Position numbers and translations under genes: made by a program
Notes under the pieces: model-generated
What the model was told of the DNA's origin: nothing
The model's input: only the letters and a program-made list of their open reading frames with translations
Databases searched by the model: none
Shown here: piece after piece, positions 16,289-25,759 of the stretch
Layout: every line of letters begins with the position of its first letter
Numbering within the stretch: the first letter of the stretch is position 1
DNA from: an uncultured Clostridia bacterium
Lineage (GTDB): Bacteria > Bacillota > Clostridia > Christensenellales > Borkfalkiaceae
Length of the DNA: 64,000 bases
Direction: 5' to 3'
Assembly (NCBI GenBank): GCA_944372525.1
Contig: CALVZL010000023.1
Location: 1 to 64,000 of the forward strand

Positions 16289-17317
16289 TTACGCCCTCTC
16301 CGCGATCTCGCAGATGAGCCGCTCGGTATCGTCCCATCCCAGGCAGGGATCGGTGATCGATTTGCCGAAAACTACGTCGTGGGGCTGATTTCCCTCTTCG
16401 AGAAAACTTTCGATCATGAATCCGCGCACGATCTTTTTGAATTCACGATCATAAAGGCGGTTCTGCAGCACTTCGTTGACGATACGGATCTGCTGACGGA
16501 ACCGTTTGCCCGAATTGGAGTGATTCGCATCGATGATGACGGCAGGATTCTTCAGTTCTTCGTCACATTCCCGATACCGCTGCAAGACCTGCATCACCGT
16601 CTCGTAATGATAATTCGGAATGTCGTTTCCGTAGTTGTCGACCATCCCCCGCAATACCGCATGGGCGTACTCGTTCCCCTTTGTCGCCACTTGCCAGCCG
16701 TGATATTTGAAAATCTGCGGACGCTGCGCCGCATAAATGGAATTGAGAAGAACGGGAATGCTTCCGCTCATCGGATTTTTGATCCCTACGGGCTGATCGA
16801 TCCCGCTCGAGACAAGACGGTGCATCTGATTTTCGCTCGAACGCGCACCGACGGCGATGTAGGTGATCAGATCTTCGACGTAGGCATAGTTTTCGGGATA
16901 GAGCATTTCGTCGGCGGCAGACAGTCCCGACTCTTCGATCGCCCGCAAATGCAGTTCGCGGATCGCGCGGATCCCCTTTAAGATATTCTCCTTATTTTCG
17001 GGATCGGGCTGAGAAAACATGCCCTTGTACCCCACTCCCTTGCTTCGCGGTTTGTTTGTATAAATGCGCGGCACCAGAACGAGCCGATCCTTTACTTTCT
17101 CGCTGAGTCTGCCCAGCCTTCTTACATATTCGAGCACGGGCCGCTGCTCATGTGCGCTGCAGGGACCTACGATGACGAGCAGCTTTTCCGTTCTGCCCGC
17201 GATGACGTTTTTACACAGCTTGTCCCGCTCCGCCTTGACCGCCGCAAGCGCGGGCGGAAGAGGCTGTGCCCGAATGATCTCCTCTGCGGAGGGAATGGCG
17301 ATCTGTTTCTCAAACAT
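16289..17317 (-). CDS. aroF: 3-deoxy-7-phosphoheptulonate synthase (class I DAHP synthase)
   Basis: A 342-residue type I alpha (AroFGH-like) DAHP synthase with KLLVIVGPCSAHE (about 43-55), RIYTNKPRSKGVGYKG (about 85-100), and the metal site DANHSNSGKRFRQQ. It condenses PEP and erythrose-4-phosphate, the first step to chorismate. Most Firmicutes use the beta type, so the alpha type (enterobacterial-like) is a mild surprise. No fused chorismate mutase or ACT domain. It overlaps the coaD stop by 8 bases and feeds pheA next to it. Confidence 0.93.
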   Translation of the reverse strand: MFEKQIAIPSAEEIIRAQPLPPALAAVKAERDKLCKNVIAGRTEKLLVIVGPCSAHEQRPVLEYVRRLGRLSEKVKDRLVLVPRIYTNKPRSKGVGYKGMFSQPDPENKENILKGIRAIRELHLRAIEESGLSAADEMLYPENYAYVEDLITYIAVGARSSENQMHRLVSSGIDQPVGIKNPMSGSIPVLLNSIYAAQRPQIFKYHGWQVATKGNEYAHAVLRGMVDNYGNDIPNYHYETVMQVLQRYRECDEELKNPAVIIDANHSNSGKRFRQQIRIVNEVLQNRLYDREFKKIVRGFMIESFLEEGNQPHDVVFGKSITDPCLGWDDTERLICEIAERA

Positions 17318-17795
17318 GGCAGTAACCTCCTTTCACGATCTCGTCGTAGACTGCCGCGGGAACATATGCCGCGAATGGCTTGGAAAACGAAATACAATTC
17401 TTGACCAGCGTAGAGCTGATGTGAAGATGCTCTCTCTCGGAGGGGAGATAGATTGTGATCATATCGGGATCGAGATCTCTGCTGGCGTAAAAATCCGCAT
17501 TTTCATATTCAAAATCAACGGTATTGCGCAATCCTCTCACATAAAAAGGCGTCTTCTCCCTTTTAAGAAGGTCGACGATGACGCCGTCCCAGACGACCGT
17601 TTTCACCCGCTGTTCGCCGCAGAACACCGCACGGATCATTTTCTCCCGCAACGCGAGCGAAAACATACACTGTTTGCGCTTATTTTCCGCAATGGCAACA
17701 ATCACTTCATCAAATATTTTCAGACTTTTCTGCACCGTGTCGAGGTGCCCGATCGTAAAAGGATCGAACGTTCCCGCAAAAACACACGATTTCAT
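17310..17795 (-). CDS. coaD: Phosphopantetheine adenylyltransferase
   Basis: A 161-residue nucleotidyltransferase with the nucleotide loop GTFDPFTIGHLD (residues 8-19; HIGH-like GH), the conserved NKRKQCMFSL segment, RGLRNTVDFEYE, and ISSTLVKN near the C-terminus. It transfers AMP from ATP to 4'-phosphopantetheine, the penultimate step of CoA synthesis. The start at MKSCVFAGTFD is set by the motif and lies one base after the rsmD stop. The rsmD-coaD pairing is conserved in Firmicutes. Confidence 0.95.
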   Translation of the reverse strand: MKSCVFAGTFDPFTIGHLDTVQKSLKIFDEVIVAIAENKRKQCMFSLALREKMIRAVFCGEQRVKTVVWDGVIVDLLKREKTPFYVRGLRNTVDFEYENADFYASRDLDPDMITIYLPSEREHLHISSTLVKNCISFSKPFAAYVPAAVYDEIVKGGYCHV

Positions 17796-17796
17796 G

Positions 17797-18324
17797 TCAT
17801 GTCCTCCGAAAAAAACAAACTTTTGTCCTGCCGTACCGACGCAGATCGGCAAGTTCCCATCCGTCCGTCGCGGCTTCCTCCTTTTCGCTCTCATAGACGA
17901 CCAATCCGTCTTTCTCGAGCAGATCTCTTTTCGCCGTAAGGGAAAGGAGCTCTCCGAGCACGTCTTCCCGATACGGGGGATCCGCAAAAATGATCCCGAA
18001 CTTTCCGGACACGGAGGCGAGGCAGGCACGGAAATCCAGATTGGTACAACTTGCGCTTTCCTTCAGCAAGGCGAGATTTTTCTTTACGATCGCAAGGCTT
18101 TCCGCAGAGAAATCATTGAAAACGACCTCTTTCGCGCCGCGGGAAAGACTCTCGAGCCCAAGTGCGCCGCTTCCGCAAAACAGATCGAGCACCCGCACAC
18201 CCGGAAGACGGACGGACAGGATCTGAAAGACAGATTCTTTGACCCGATCCGCCGTAGGACGCACGTCCTGTCCTTGAAAGGGAACGAGTTTTCTTCCCCG
18301 ATGTTTTCCGGCAATGATTCTCAT
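17797..18324 (-). CDS. rsmD: 16S rRNA (guanine-966-N2)-methyltransferase
   Basis: A 175-residue RsmD. It starts MRIIAGKHRGRKL, has RPTADRVKESVFQIL (about 22-36), the SAM loop DLFCGSGALGLESLSRG (about 47-63) and the catalytic FADPPY motif (about 115). It methylates G966 of 16S rRNA during 30S assembly. It follows the membrane protein gene by one base and leads coaD. The upstream in-frame extension to 18477 lies within that gene in another frame. Confidence 0.94.
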   Translation of the reverse strand: MRIIAGKHRGRKLVPFQGQDVRPTADRVKESVFQILSVRLPGVRVLDLFCGSGALGLESLSRGAKEVVFNDFSAESLAIVKKNLALLKESASCTNLDFRACLASVSGKFGIIFADPPYREDVLGELLSLTAKRDLLEKDGLVVYESEKEEAATDGWELADLRRYGRTKVCFFRRT

Positions 18325-18325
18325 G

Positions 18326-19081
18326 TCAGCGCTTCTTTTTTTTGGACTGCAGCGTCTTGCGGCGCTGCTCCTCCGTCTGTACGCGAGGCTGTTTCTCCGC
18401 CTTTCCCGCTTCTTCGATCCGACGGGCGCGTTCCGCCTGCCGCTCCCGGCGGCTCCGATTGACCGCCGCTCCGACAAGATACATCACGCCGCTCACGGCA
18501 ATCGGAAGCAACAGAAAGAGCAGCGTCCACCAGACACTAATCGAAGCTCCGGTCGCATTGGCGACCCAGCGGACGGGAATGATCGCCCAACCCGCAAACA
18601 TGACATAGGCGTAATAGGCATACCCTCCGTATGTCTGTGAACCGGTTGCGGCGGCGATGATCGTACACAAGAGGACGGGAACGCCGACAAGCAACCCGAT
18701 ATAAAACCCCTTCCACGGGCGGTATTCCCGTTCGACGTGATGATCTCCGCCCGACGGAATCCCCTCCGTCTCATTCCTGCGGTGCAGACAGCCCGCACAA
18801 TAGGCATCGTAATGCAGGCTCCCGTAATGATAGCACAGATGACCGTTATAACAAGCTCCTCCCACGATGCAGGCGATGCCGAGCGCGATCTCGAGCGGAG
18901 TATCGTTCTGCAGATCGATTGCCTGACAGGCGAGCATCAGAAGGCTCATGAAAAAGTACATCAGATAGGGCGTCACCATTCGCCGCCAGCATTCCTTCTG
19001 GATTCGCCAAAAGAGCTGCGACTTCGTCGGATGTGCATAATCCACAAACTTTTTTTCTTTTTTGGGAGTTTCGTTCAGCAT
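18326..19081 (-). CDS. Hypothetical membrane protein
   Basis: A 251-residue protein of unknown family. Apolar segments lie at about 37-54, 62-80, 128-148, 157-172 and 183-203, so four or five membrane helices; the N-terminus and a long C-terminal tail rich in Arg/Glu/Lys (from about 208) should be cytoplasmic. A loop near 85-110 has HYDAYCAGCLHRRNE with a CxxC-like pair. It has its own consensus promoter and is the first gene of a unit continuing into rsmD-coaD-aroF-pheA. No function is proposed. Confidence 0.75.
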   Translation of the reverse strand: MLNETPKKEKKFVDYAHPTKSQLFWRIQKECWRRMVTPYLMYFFMSLLMLACQAIDLQNDTPLEIALGIACIVGGACYNGHLCYHYGSLHYDAYCAGCLHRRNETEGIPSGGDHHVEREYRPWKGFYIGLLVGVPVLLCTIIAAATGSQTYGGYAYYAYVMFAGWAIIPVRWVANATGASISVWWTLLFLLLPIAVSGVMYLVGAAVNRSRRERQAERARRIEEAGKAEKQPRVQTEEQRRKTLQSKKKKR

Positions 19082-19108
19082 TGTTCCGATCCTTATTTGT
19101 TTTGATCT

Positions 19109-19137
19109 ATTATATCCGCTCTCGGGTCAACTGTCAA
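19109..19137 (-). promoter_or_regulatory. Promoter of the membrane protein-rsmD-coaD-aroF-pheA unit
   Basis: TTGACA, 17 bases, TATAAT on the minus strand. The -35 overlaps the stop codon region of fthC, so the unit starts inside the end of the upstream gene cluster. Confidence 0.85.
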
Positions 19138-19670
19138 GCAAACCGATCGGATCCCCGCTTTGAAAAACACAGAATCCCTCGTTCCGTAAAAACTCCGTCG
19201 AGCGGGACATCGGTCTCTTCCCGGGGAAGCCGTTCGGTCAGCTGCCCGAAATAGACGATCCCGATGCGGAGAAGGTGCGGATGCGATGCAAAATAGCGAT
19301 CGTAATATCCTCCGCCATAGCCGAGACGATACCCCTCCCGGTCTACGGCGAGCGCAGGCACAAGCGCGACGTCGCATGTCGTCTCCTCTCCCGCTTCGGG
19401 CTGCGGAATCCCGTATTTGTTCAAAACCAACCGCTCTGTGATCGGAACGCAGCGCATTCGCCCGTCCTCGACAAGGGGAACGCAGACGAGCTTGTCCCGC
19501 GCCGACAGCCCGCGCACGATCGCACGGGTATCCGCTTCCGTGCCGCAGGACAGATAGATAAAAAATCGCTCCGCCCGCTCCGCCAGACGGCATAGGACCG
19601 TCTTTGCGATCTCCTCGTCTGCCTCTTTGCTCCCGCAATGTTTACGCAAGGCGAGAAACCGTTTCCTCAT
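19134..19670 (-). CDS. fthC: 5-formyltetrahydrofolate cyclo-ligase
   Basis: A 178-residue protein with the basic N-terminus (MRKRFLALRKH), the substrate/ATP segment around DVALVPALAVDREGYRLGYGGGYYDRYF (motif GYGGGYYDR at about 118-126) and the usual C-terminal EETDVPLD. It converts 5-formyl-THF to 5,10-methenyl-THF using ATP, recycling folate. It follows alr by 25 bases and ends the long cluster from dgt, although no terminator is seen before the next promoter. Confidence 0.92.
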   Translation of the reverse strand: MRKRFLALRKHCGSKEADEEIAKTVLCRLAERAERFFIYLSCGTEADTRAIVRGLSARDKLVCVPLVEDGRMRCVPITERLVLNKYGIPQPEAGEETTCDVALVPALAVDREGYRLGYGGGYYDRYFASHPHLLRIGIVYFGQLTERLPREETDVPLDGVFTERGILCFSKRGSDRFA

Positions 19671-19695
19671 CTCCGCTTTGTTTTCCCTTCCGTTC

Positions 19696-20697
19696 TCAAA
19701 CGTATTCGATCACCGCCCTCTTCGTCACCCGCACAAGCGCTTCATATTCCGTCGTCCCGTTCCGTTGTGCATATTCCGTCATATCGCGCAGAATACAACG
19801 CATCTCTCCTTCCCGCGCCGCTCCCGCGCAGACGCAGGCATCCATGCAGAGTTCCCCCTCCGCGCCGAGTCCGCCCGCACGGAAAAAGCCGTCTCCGTAA
19901 CCGGCACGCAGGGTATACAGCCTCCCGAACGCCCGTTCCGCCCGACGGTATCCGATCCCCCCGCCGAACTGTTCTCCGCTCCCCGCCACTGCGGCATAGA
20001 GGCTGAGCGCAGGCTGTACGGCGAGCGCTCCGCGGAATGCGTCGGGCAAATAGCCGTACAGCGCAATTCCGCAGCGCACGGCGTCGAAATTATATTTTCT
20101 GCCCGCAAGCATTCCTCCCGTCGCCGAAAGATGAAAAAGCGCCGACGGAAACTCCGCGCGCACCGCCTCCGCCGACTCTGAAAACAACCGATATTGTTCT
20201 TCGCGCGCCCTCTCGTCCGCGGGAAGATAAAAATGGGAAAACAAGCCCGTCACGCCGATCCCCGCCGCACGCGCCGCACGGCAAGCGGCAAGCGCTTCCT
20301 TCGGAAGAACGCCGAACCGATTCATGCCGGTATTGACAGCAACGTGCGCCCGCAATGCGCCGCCCGCTTCGCCGCACAGCAAAAGAGAACGGCGGGAAGC
20401 GATCGTCGCCGTGAGACGGTAAGCGGCAAGACGCCGCACGTCTTCCCCGCACAAAGGCGGAGTGAGCACCAGAATCTCTTCTCTCACGCCTGCGATGCGG
20501 AGCGCCGCTCCCTCGCCGACCGTCGCAACGGCAAACCCCCGCACCCTGCCCGCAAGCGCAAGCGCGACCCGTTCCGCGCCGTGTCCGTAGGCGTCGTCTT
20601 TGACGACGGCAATGAGTGGAACTCCCGCGCGCGTCTTGATTTTTTCCGCGTTTGAAAGGATGGCGGACAGTGAAACCCTTGCGATGACGCTTTGCAT
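19696..20697 (-). CDS. alr: Alanine racemase
   Basis: A 333-residue fold-type III PLP enzyme, shorter than the usual 370-390. The PLP lysine is in AVVKDDAYGHG (about 29-39), the catalytic Tyr in LRAGYGDGFF (family form GYADGY), and SLVRVTKRA-like residues at the end. It makes D-alanine for peptidoglycan. Shortening is mainly in the C-terminal domain loops. A GGAG site precedes the ATG. Position between the zinc-ribbon protein and fthC is not a family hallmark. Confidence 0.9.
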   Translation of the reverse strand: MQSVIARVSLSAILSNAEKIKTRAGVPLIAVVKDDAYGHGAERVALALAGRVRGFAVATVGEGAALRIAGVREEILVLTPPLCGEDVRRLAAYRLTATIASRRSLLLCGEAGGALRAHVAVNTGMNRFGVLPKEALAACRAARAAGIGVTGLFSHFYLPADERAREEQYRLFSESAEAVRAEFPSALFHLSATGGMLAGRKYNFDAVRCGIALYGYLPDAFRGALAVQPALSLYAAVAGSGEQFGGGIGYRRAERAFGRLYTLRAGYGDGFFRAGGLGAEGELCMDACVCAGAAREGEMRCILRDMTEYAQRNGTTEYEALVRVTKRAVIEYV

Positions 20698-20760
20698 TTC
20701 TCCATTTTATGCCCGCACGGGAAATTGCGTGAAAAAGACCCGCGTCTCCGCAAATTTTGG

Positions 20761-21456
20761 TCAGTCTTTATAGATGAACCGATGGCAATGCTCGCATTCG
20801 ATGACATTCCCGCCCGAAAGCGCACCCTGCTGGGCGATCGCAAAATCCATGCCGCAAATACACCGTCCGTTCGTCAGCGGAGCGACGACGGGAAAGATGC
20901 GCTCCTTCCGCTTCTGCTTGTACTTCGCAAGAATATTCTCCGGGATCCCTTTTCCGAGTTTTTCAAGACGTTCGCTGATCTCGCGGACTTCTTCTGCCCG
21001 TGCATTTTTGATCTCCTTGAATTTTTCGTTGTATTCCCGATACTGTTTCTGCATGGTGATCGTCTGCTTTTTCAGCTTCTGATATTCCTCCACCGCACCT
21101 TCGATGTCGGAAACAAGTTTGAGCACCTCTCCCTTGAGCGCGCGAAGTCGATCGGAAAGCACCTGAACGTTCTTTTTATAGAAAGAGACGTCTCCTCCGT
21201 CAGCGATCATCTCTTCGAGATCGGAATATTCCGCGATTGCCTTGCCGATCTCAGAATAACCAGCCGTCAGCTTTTGCGCAAGCGCCTTCAGTTCCTGGGC
21301 GCGCTTGTCCGCCGCCTCCAACTTTTCGCTCGCATTTTCCATGAATTTTTTTGCCTGGAGATACTTTTTCCGTTCGTCGCTCGCGGCAATCTCCTGTTCG
21401 ATCTTGCGCAGCTCTCCGTCGACTTTTTGATACTCCAGCAGCTCTTTCAGTGCCAT
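20761..21456 (-). CDS. Coiled-coil zinc-ribbon protein (CT398/CdsZ-like)
   Basis: A 231-residue protein. Residues about 5-170 form a long charged coiled coil, and the C-terminus is a four-cysteine zinc ribbon (CICGMDF...CEHCHRFIY). This architecture is common beside nif3 and trmK in Firmicutes; a role in translation or nucleic-acid binding has been proposed for the family but is not established. The ATG at 21456 is preceded by GGAGGAATTATAT, so I prefer it to the GTG eight codons earlier. It follows nif3 closely. Confidence 0.85.
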   Translation of the reverse strand: MALKELLEYQKVDGELRKIEQEIAASDERKKYLQAKKFMENASEKLEAADKRAQELKALAQKLTAGYSEIGKAIAEYSDLEEMIADGGDVSFYKKNVQVLSDRLRALKGEVLKLVSDIEGAVEEYQKLKKQTITMQKQYREYNEKFKEIKNARAEEVREISERLEKLGKGIPENILAKYKQKRKERIFPVVAPLTNGRCICGMDFAIAQQGALSGGNVIECEHCHRFIYKD

Positions 21457-21498
21457 ATATAATTCCTCCGTTTCGGTCACTTTTTAAATTCCGTCCGA

Positions 21499-22275
21499 TC
21501 AAAGATATCGCTCGTCTGCAAAAAACGCGCATTTCGTCTGCAGACTCGCCTTCATCCGCTCGTAAAAACAATGAAACCCGTAGGTCTCCGCCGCATAATG
21601 GGTCAAAATGAGCACGTTCATGCCTCCTTCCGCCGCCTGCACAATCAGATGGTGCTTGGGGTCGGACGAGACAAAGGTATCTGCCCCTTCGCGCAATGCA
21701 AACGCGACGCTCCCCTCGGTCATGCCGGCGCCGCAAAAACAAGCCGCGCGCCGCACGGGGCGTTCCCCGTACACGAGAAGCCGATGCGTACGAAACGTCT
21801 TTTTTACCTGCTCCGCATACCGTTCGAGCGGAGTCTCTTCCACCTCGAAGATCCGGCCATAGGCTCCCCCTGCCGGAGTCTCAAACAGTGCGAGCGGCTT
21901 CGTTCCGCCTAATCCGCGCATAAGGCAATCGTCGATGCCGCCCTCCGCCATGTCAAGATTGAGATGCGCCGAGATCACCGAGATCCCGGCCTGTACGCAA
22001 GCGAGCACCAACGCCCCTTCTCCCTCCTGTGCAAGCGAACGGATCGGCGAATAAATGGCGGGATGGTGGGTGACAATGAGCTGAGCTCCCCTTTTCTTTG
22101 CCTCCTCCGCCGCCGCGCGGGACAAATCGAGCGAAAAAAGCACGCCCGTGATCTCCCTTCCGCAGTCGACGAGAATCCCGCTGTTGTCGTAACCGCCGTA
22201 TTCCCTGCAATAAGCGCCGCTGATCGAAAACGGAGCGGTTTTGTCCACAAGCTCACAGATCTCCTTCAATCGCAT
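21499..22275 (-). CDS. Nif3-like dinuclear metal centre protein
   Basis: A 258-residue NIF3/DUF34 family protein. Metal ligands are visible in the motifs IVTHHPAIY (about 69-77), SAHLNLDMAEGG (about 101-112) and the C-terminal LTHYAAE segment. Homologues form hexameric toroids; a GTP cyclohydrolase-like or NagD/5-formyl role has been suggested but function is unresolved. It overlaps the trmK end by 23 bases, the same pairing (yqfN-yqfO) as in Bacillus. Confidence 0.92.
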   Translation of the reverse strand: MRLKEICELVDKTAPFSISGAYCREYGGYDNSGILVDCGREITGVLFSLDLSRAAAEEAKKRGAQLIVTHHPAIYSPIRSLAQEGEGALVLACVQAGISVISAHLNLDMAEGGIDDCLMRGLGGTKPLALFETPAGGAYGRIFEVEETPLERYAEQVKKTFRTHRLLVYGERPVRRAACFCGAGMTEGSVAFALREGADTFVSSDPKHHLIVQAAEGGMNVLILTHYAAETYGFHCFYERMKASLQTKCAFFADERYL

Positions 22276-22909
22276 CGATAATCACCTCCAGCGCGTATTG
22301 CCTCTGCAAAATATTTTCGCGGCTCTCTCTCTGCATGGGGCTCTTGAGATAGCCGCGCAGTTTTTCCCGTTCTGCGGCGAGTTTTCGGCGAAACGCAACC
22401 GAAGGATGGGCGAGATTGTCTCTCCCGTATTCGATCTCCCACGTACCGTAAACCGAACCTCCCTCTCTCTTTCCCGCGATCAGTTCGTAAAATGCGCCGT
22501 CCTCAAACGTATAGTCGGTCTCGATCCCGCAACCCTTTTCCAACAAAAACGCGCGCACTTTTTCCGCATTTTTCATCGGCTGCAGCACAAACCGTTCGGG
22601 CAAATATCCCTCCGAAAGAATGCGCACGATCTCCTCCCCGCCAAGCCCGGCGATGAGTACGAGATCGCACCCGGGGGGAAGTCCCTTCATGCCGTCTGCG
22701 CAGATAAATTCACATCTGCCCTGTGAAAAATAATGCCGCAAGAGCCCTTTCGCTTTGGCCAAACTGCCCGCGCTGATATCCGACAGATATGCCTTTTCAC
22801 ACAATCCGCGCTCAAGCATATAACGGGAACAATAGCCGTGATCGCACCCCACGTCCGCGAACATGCGCGCAGGCGTGAGATGAGAACAGATAATTTCGAT
22901 CCTGCCCAT
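22253..22909 (-). CDS. trmK: tRNA (adenine-22-N1)-methyltransferase
   Basis: A 218-residue TrmK/YqfN protein. The SAM motif ADVGCDHGYCS is at residues 18-28 and DLVLIAGLGGEEI (about 79-91) is the second family block; a C-terminal coiled-coil region follows. It methylates A22 in the D-loop region of several tRNAs. The ATG overlaps the rpoD stop by one base and its end overlaps nif3, so translation of rpoD-trmK-nif3 is coupled. Confidence 0.92.
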   Translation of the reverse strand: MGRIEIICSHLTPARMFADVGCDHGYCSRYMLERGLCEKAYLSDISAGSLAKAKGLLRHYFSQGRCEFICADGMKGLPPGCDLVLIAGLGGEEIVRILSEGYLPERFVLQPMKNAEKVRAFLLEKGCGIETDYTFEDGAFYELIAGKREGGSVYGTWEIEYGRDNLAHPSVAFRRKLAAEREKLRGYLKSPMQRESRENILQRQYALEVIIDAIEGDL

Positions 22910-23964
22910 CAGTCAAGAAAATCGCGCAGTTTTTTGCTGCGGCTGGGATGACGAAGCTTGCGGAGCGCCTTTGCCTCGATCTGACGGATGCGCTCCCTCG
23001 TTACGTTAAATTCCTTTCCCACTTCCTCCAGCGTGCGCGGTTTCCCGTCATCGATGCCGTAGCGCAGGCGAAGCACCTTTTCTTCGCGCGGGGTCAGCGT
23101 ATCGAGCACGCCCAAAAGCTGTTCTTTGAGCATGATGAACGCCACGGAATCGCCGGGCGTCTGCGTCTTGTCGTCTTCAATGAAATCGCCCAGATGCGAA
23201 TCTTCCTCTTCGCCGATGGGCATTTCGAGAGAAACGGGGTCCTGTGCGATCTTTTGGATCTCCCGCACGCGCGCCACGTCAACTTCCATCGCTTCTGCGA
23301 TCTCTTCCGGCGTCGGCTCCCGCCCGTTCTCCTGCAACAGCATCCGGGAAACGCGGGTAAGTTTATTGATCGTCTCCACCATATGAACGGGAATACGGAT
23401 CGTCCGAGCCTGATCGGCAATGGCACGGGTAATGGATTGCCGGATCCACCAGGTCGCGTATGTGGAAAACTTGAAACCCTTTTGATAATCAAATTTTTCC
23501 ACTGCCTTCATCAGGCCGAGGTTTCCCTCTTGGATCAGATCGAGGAAAAGCATTCCTCTTCCGACATAGCGCTTTGCGATCGAGACGACGAGACGGAGAT
23601 TTGCCTCCGAAAGTCGCTTTTTCGCACATTCGTCGCCCTCCTGCATCAATCGCGCCAGCTCGATCTCCTCGTCTCCCGACAGGAGCGGCACCCGCCCGAT
23701 ATCCTTCAGATACATTTTAACGGGATCGTCCAGGCCGATGTCGGAAAGCGCCTGTTCGAACAGTTCTTTTTCCCGCTCGTTTTCGTCGAAGATCTGAATT
23801 CCAGCTTCAGGCAGAGCCTTATAGATCTGCTCCATCTGCGTAGGATTGAGATCGTATTTTTCCAACAAGTCGCACAACGCATTGGTCGAGATGCTTCCCT
23901 TCATCTTATAAGAAGAGGCGATCCCGTCTATGATCTCACAAACTTTTTGTTCGGTTACTGCCAT
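22909..23964 (-). CDS. rpoD: Primary RNA polymerase sigma factor (sigma A)
   Basis: A 351-residue group 1 sigma factor. After a short region 1.1, region 1.2 has [11 protein letters not shown]; region 2 holds [30 protein letters not shown] and [17 protein letters not shown]; region 4 ends with [35 protein letters not shown]. It directs RNA polymerase to TTGACA/TATAAT promoters like those noted here. It follows dnaG by 16 bases within the classical macromolecular-synthesis operon. Confidence 0.97.
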   Translation of the reverse strand: MAVTEQKVCEIIDGIASSYKMKGSISTNALCDLLEKYDLNPTQMEQIYKALPEAGIQIFDENEREKELFEQALSDIGLDDPVKMYLKDIGRVPLLSGDEEIELARLMQEGDECAKKRLSEANLRLVVSIAKRYVGRGMLFLDLIQEGNLGLMKAVEKFDYQKGFKFSTYATWWIRQSITRAIADQARTIRIPVHMVETINKLTRVSRMLLQENGREPTPEEIAEAMEVDVARVREIQKIAQDPVSLEMPIGEEEDSHLGDFIEDDKTQTPGDSVAFIMLKEQLLGVLDTLTPREEKVLRLRYGIDDGKPRTLEEVGKEFNVTRERIRQIEAKALRKLRHPSRSKKLRDFLD

Positions 23965-23980
23965 ATTGTTCCTCCCGGAT

Positions 23981-25759
23981 TCAGTTCCGATAATTTTTCA
24001 GTTGCCGCGTCAGCTCCGCCAAACGGGAAAGGATCTCACCCTTTTCCTCCTTCGTCTCCGCCGCCGCGTATTCTTCCCTGCACAAAGAGATTTTTCGGTT
24101 GATCGACCGCAGACGAAGCGTCGCGAGACAGTCTCGGAAATAGCGCTCCGCACGCGCTCCGTCCAAATTGTCGGCATAATCGAGATTGAGTACTTCGGAT
24201 AATTCTCCTTCCGCATCCATCTCGTCAAACAGCCCGCTCGGCCGAAGGTTTCCCTGCGCTCTGCCCCGCCTGATAAAGTCTGCGATTCGGGAAAGCGTTT
24301 CGTCTCCGAATTCCAGCGAACCGATGTCGCAGTCCTTTGCATAGGGTTTGGAAAAGAGGCACGCTGCCAACACAAACCGCTCCGCTTTCCGCTCCCCCGA
24401 AACACTGTCCTCGGCGGGCACGACGACGGGAAAGACCGGCTCCGGCTGTTTGGCAGGGGCGCCCTCATAATCCCGCCTCAGCGCACTCATGCTCACGTCC
24501 GTAGCGGCGGAAATGCGTTTGAGGAGTTCTTCCCGCTCCGTCTCACTTTCGGCTTCCCGAACGATCCCGATCGCCTCGCGCACAAACTCCCGTTTTTCGT
24601 CCGTCCGGGAAAGATCGTATTTGCTCTGCGCCGCACGGAGACGGAAATCGATGAGCGGCATCGCGGCATCGAGACACCGCCGATATCCCTCAGGCCCTGA
24701 GGCACGTATGACGTCGTCCGGATCCTTCCCCTCCGGAAGAGGGACGACCCGTACCCGGATCCCCTCCTGTTTGAGGATCTCCAACCCGCGCAAATTCGCC
24801 TTCTGCCCCGCAAAATCCCCGTCGTAACTGATCAGCACGCTGTCTGCATATCGTTTGCAAAGACGCACCTGTTCTTTGGTCAGAGAAGTCCCCATGCTGG
24901 CAACCACATTGGAAAATCCCGCCTGCACCAGAGAGATCACATCCATATATCCCTCCACCATAATCAGATAAGGAATGGGACCCGCACGTTTTTCTCTGCG
25001 GACAAGATTGAGATTGAACAGATTTTTGCTTTTTTCGAACAGTGCCGTCTCGCGGGAATTCTTGTATTTCGCCCGCGACGTCTCCCCGATCACCCTCCCC
25101 CCGAAGGCGATCACCTCGTCCATCTGGTTGATGATGGGAACGATGAGACGTTCTCCGAGCGAATCGATAAGCTTGCCCTGTTCGCTCTGACTGCACGCAC
25201 CGCTTTCAAGACATTCTTCTCGGCTGTAACCGAGCGAAAGCAAACGGGAGGGAAGCGAAAAATAATCCAACGAAGCACCCAACCCGAACTTTTTGATCGT
25301 GGTCGGCGCAATGCCCCGTCTCTCCAAATAGGCAAGGCAGGCATCCGCACCGCCCGAATAGAGGTTGCCCCTGTAAAAACGCGCCGCGTCCTTCATGAGC
25401 GCAAGCAGACGATCTTTCTTGCGCTTGCGTGCCTCCGCCTCTTTGGCAGAACGCTCGTCCCGTGCGGGGACCTTCATCTTCGCGCGCGCCGCCAAGATCT
25501 CAACCGCCTGGTTGAAATCGACGTTTTCATACGCCTTAATAAATCCGATGACATCGCCGGAAGCACCGCATCCGAAGCAATGATAGTATTTATCCACGGA
25601 ATTGACGGAAAACGAGGGAGTCTTATCGTGATGGAAAGGACAGCACGCCCAATAATTGTAGCCCTTCCGCTCCAATTTGATATAAGAACCGATCACTTCC
25701 GCGATATCGTTCTTTGCCTTGAGTTCGTTGAGAAACTCGGCAAACGCGTCGTCTCTCAT
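23981..25759 (-). CDS. dnaG: DNA primase
   Basis: A 592-residue primase. The N-terminal CHC2 zinc finger ([14 protein letters not shown] ... CFGCGASGD, about 38-68), the TOPRIM core ([18 protein letters not shown]) and a helicase-binding C-terminal region are all present. It synthesises RNA primers at the fork. The start overlaps the dgt stop by ATGA. Length is normal. Confidence 0.97.
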   Translation of the reverse strand: MRDDAFAEFLNELKAKNDIAEVIGSYIKLERKGYNYWACCPFHHDKTPSFSVNSVDKYYHCFGCGASGDVIGFIKAYENVDFNQAVEILAARAKMKVPARDERSAKEAEARKRKKDRLLALMKDAARFYRGNLYSGGADACLAYLERRGIAPTTIKKFGLGASLDYFSLPSRLLSLGYSREECLESGACSQSEQGKLIDSLGERLIVPIINQMDEVIAFGGRVIGETSRAKYKNSRETALFEKSKNLFNLNLVRREKRAGPIPYLIMVEGYMDVISLVQAGFSNVVASMGTSLTKEQVRLCKRYADSVLISYDGDFAGQKANLRGLEILKQEGIRVRVVPLPEGKDPDDVIRASGPEGYRRCLDAAMPLIDFRLRAAQSKYDLSRTDEKREFVREAIGIVREAESETEREELLKRISAATDVSMSALRRDYEGAPAKQPEPVFPVVVPAEDSVSGERKAERFVLAACLFSKPYAKDCDIGSLEFGDETLSRIADFIRRGRAQGNLRPSGLFDEMDAEGELSEVLNLDYADNLDGARAERYFRDCLATLRLRSINRKISLCREEYAAAETKEEKGEILSRLAELTRQLKNYRN

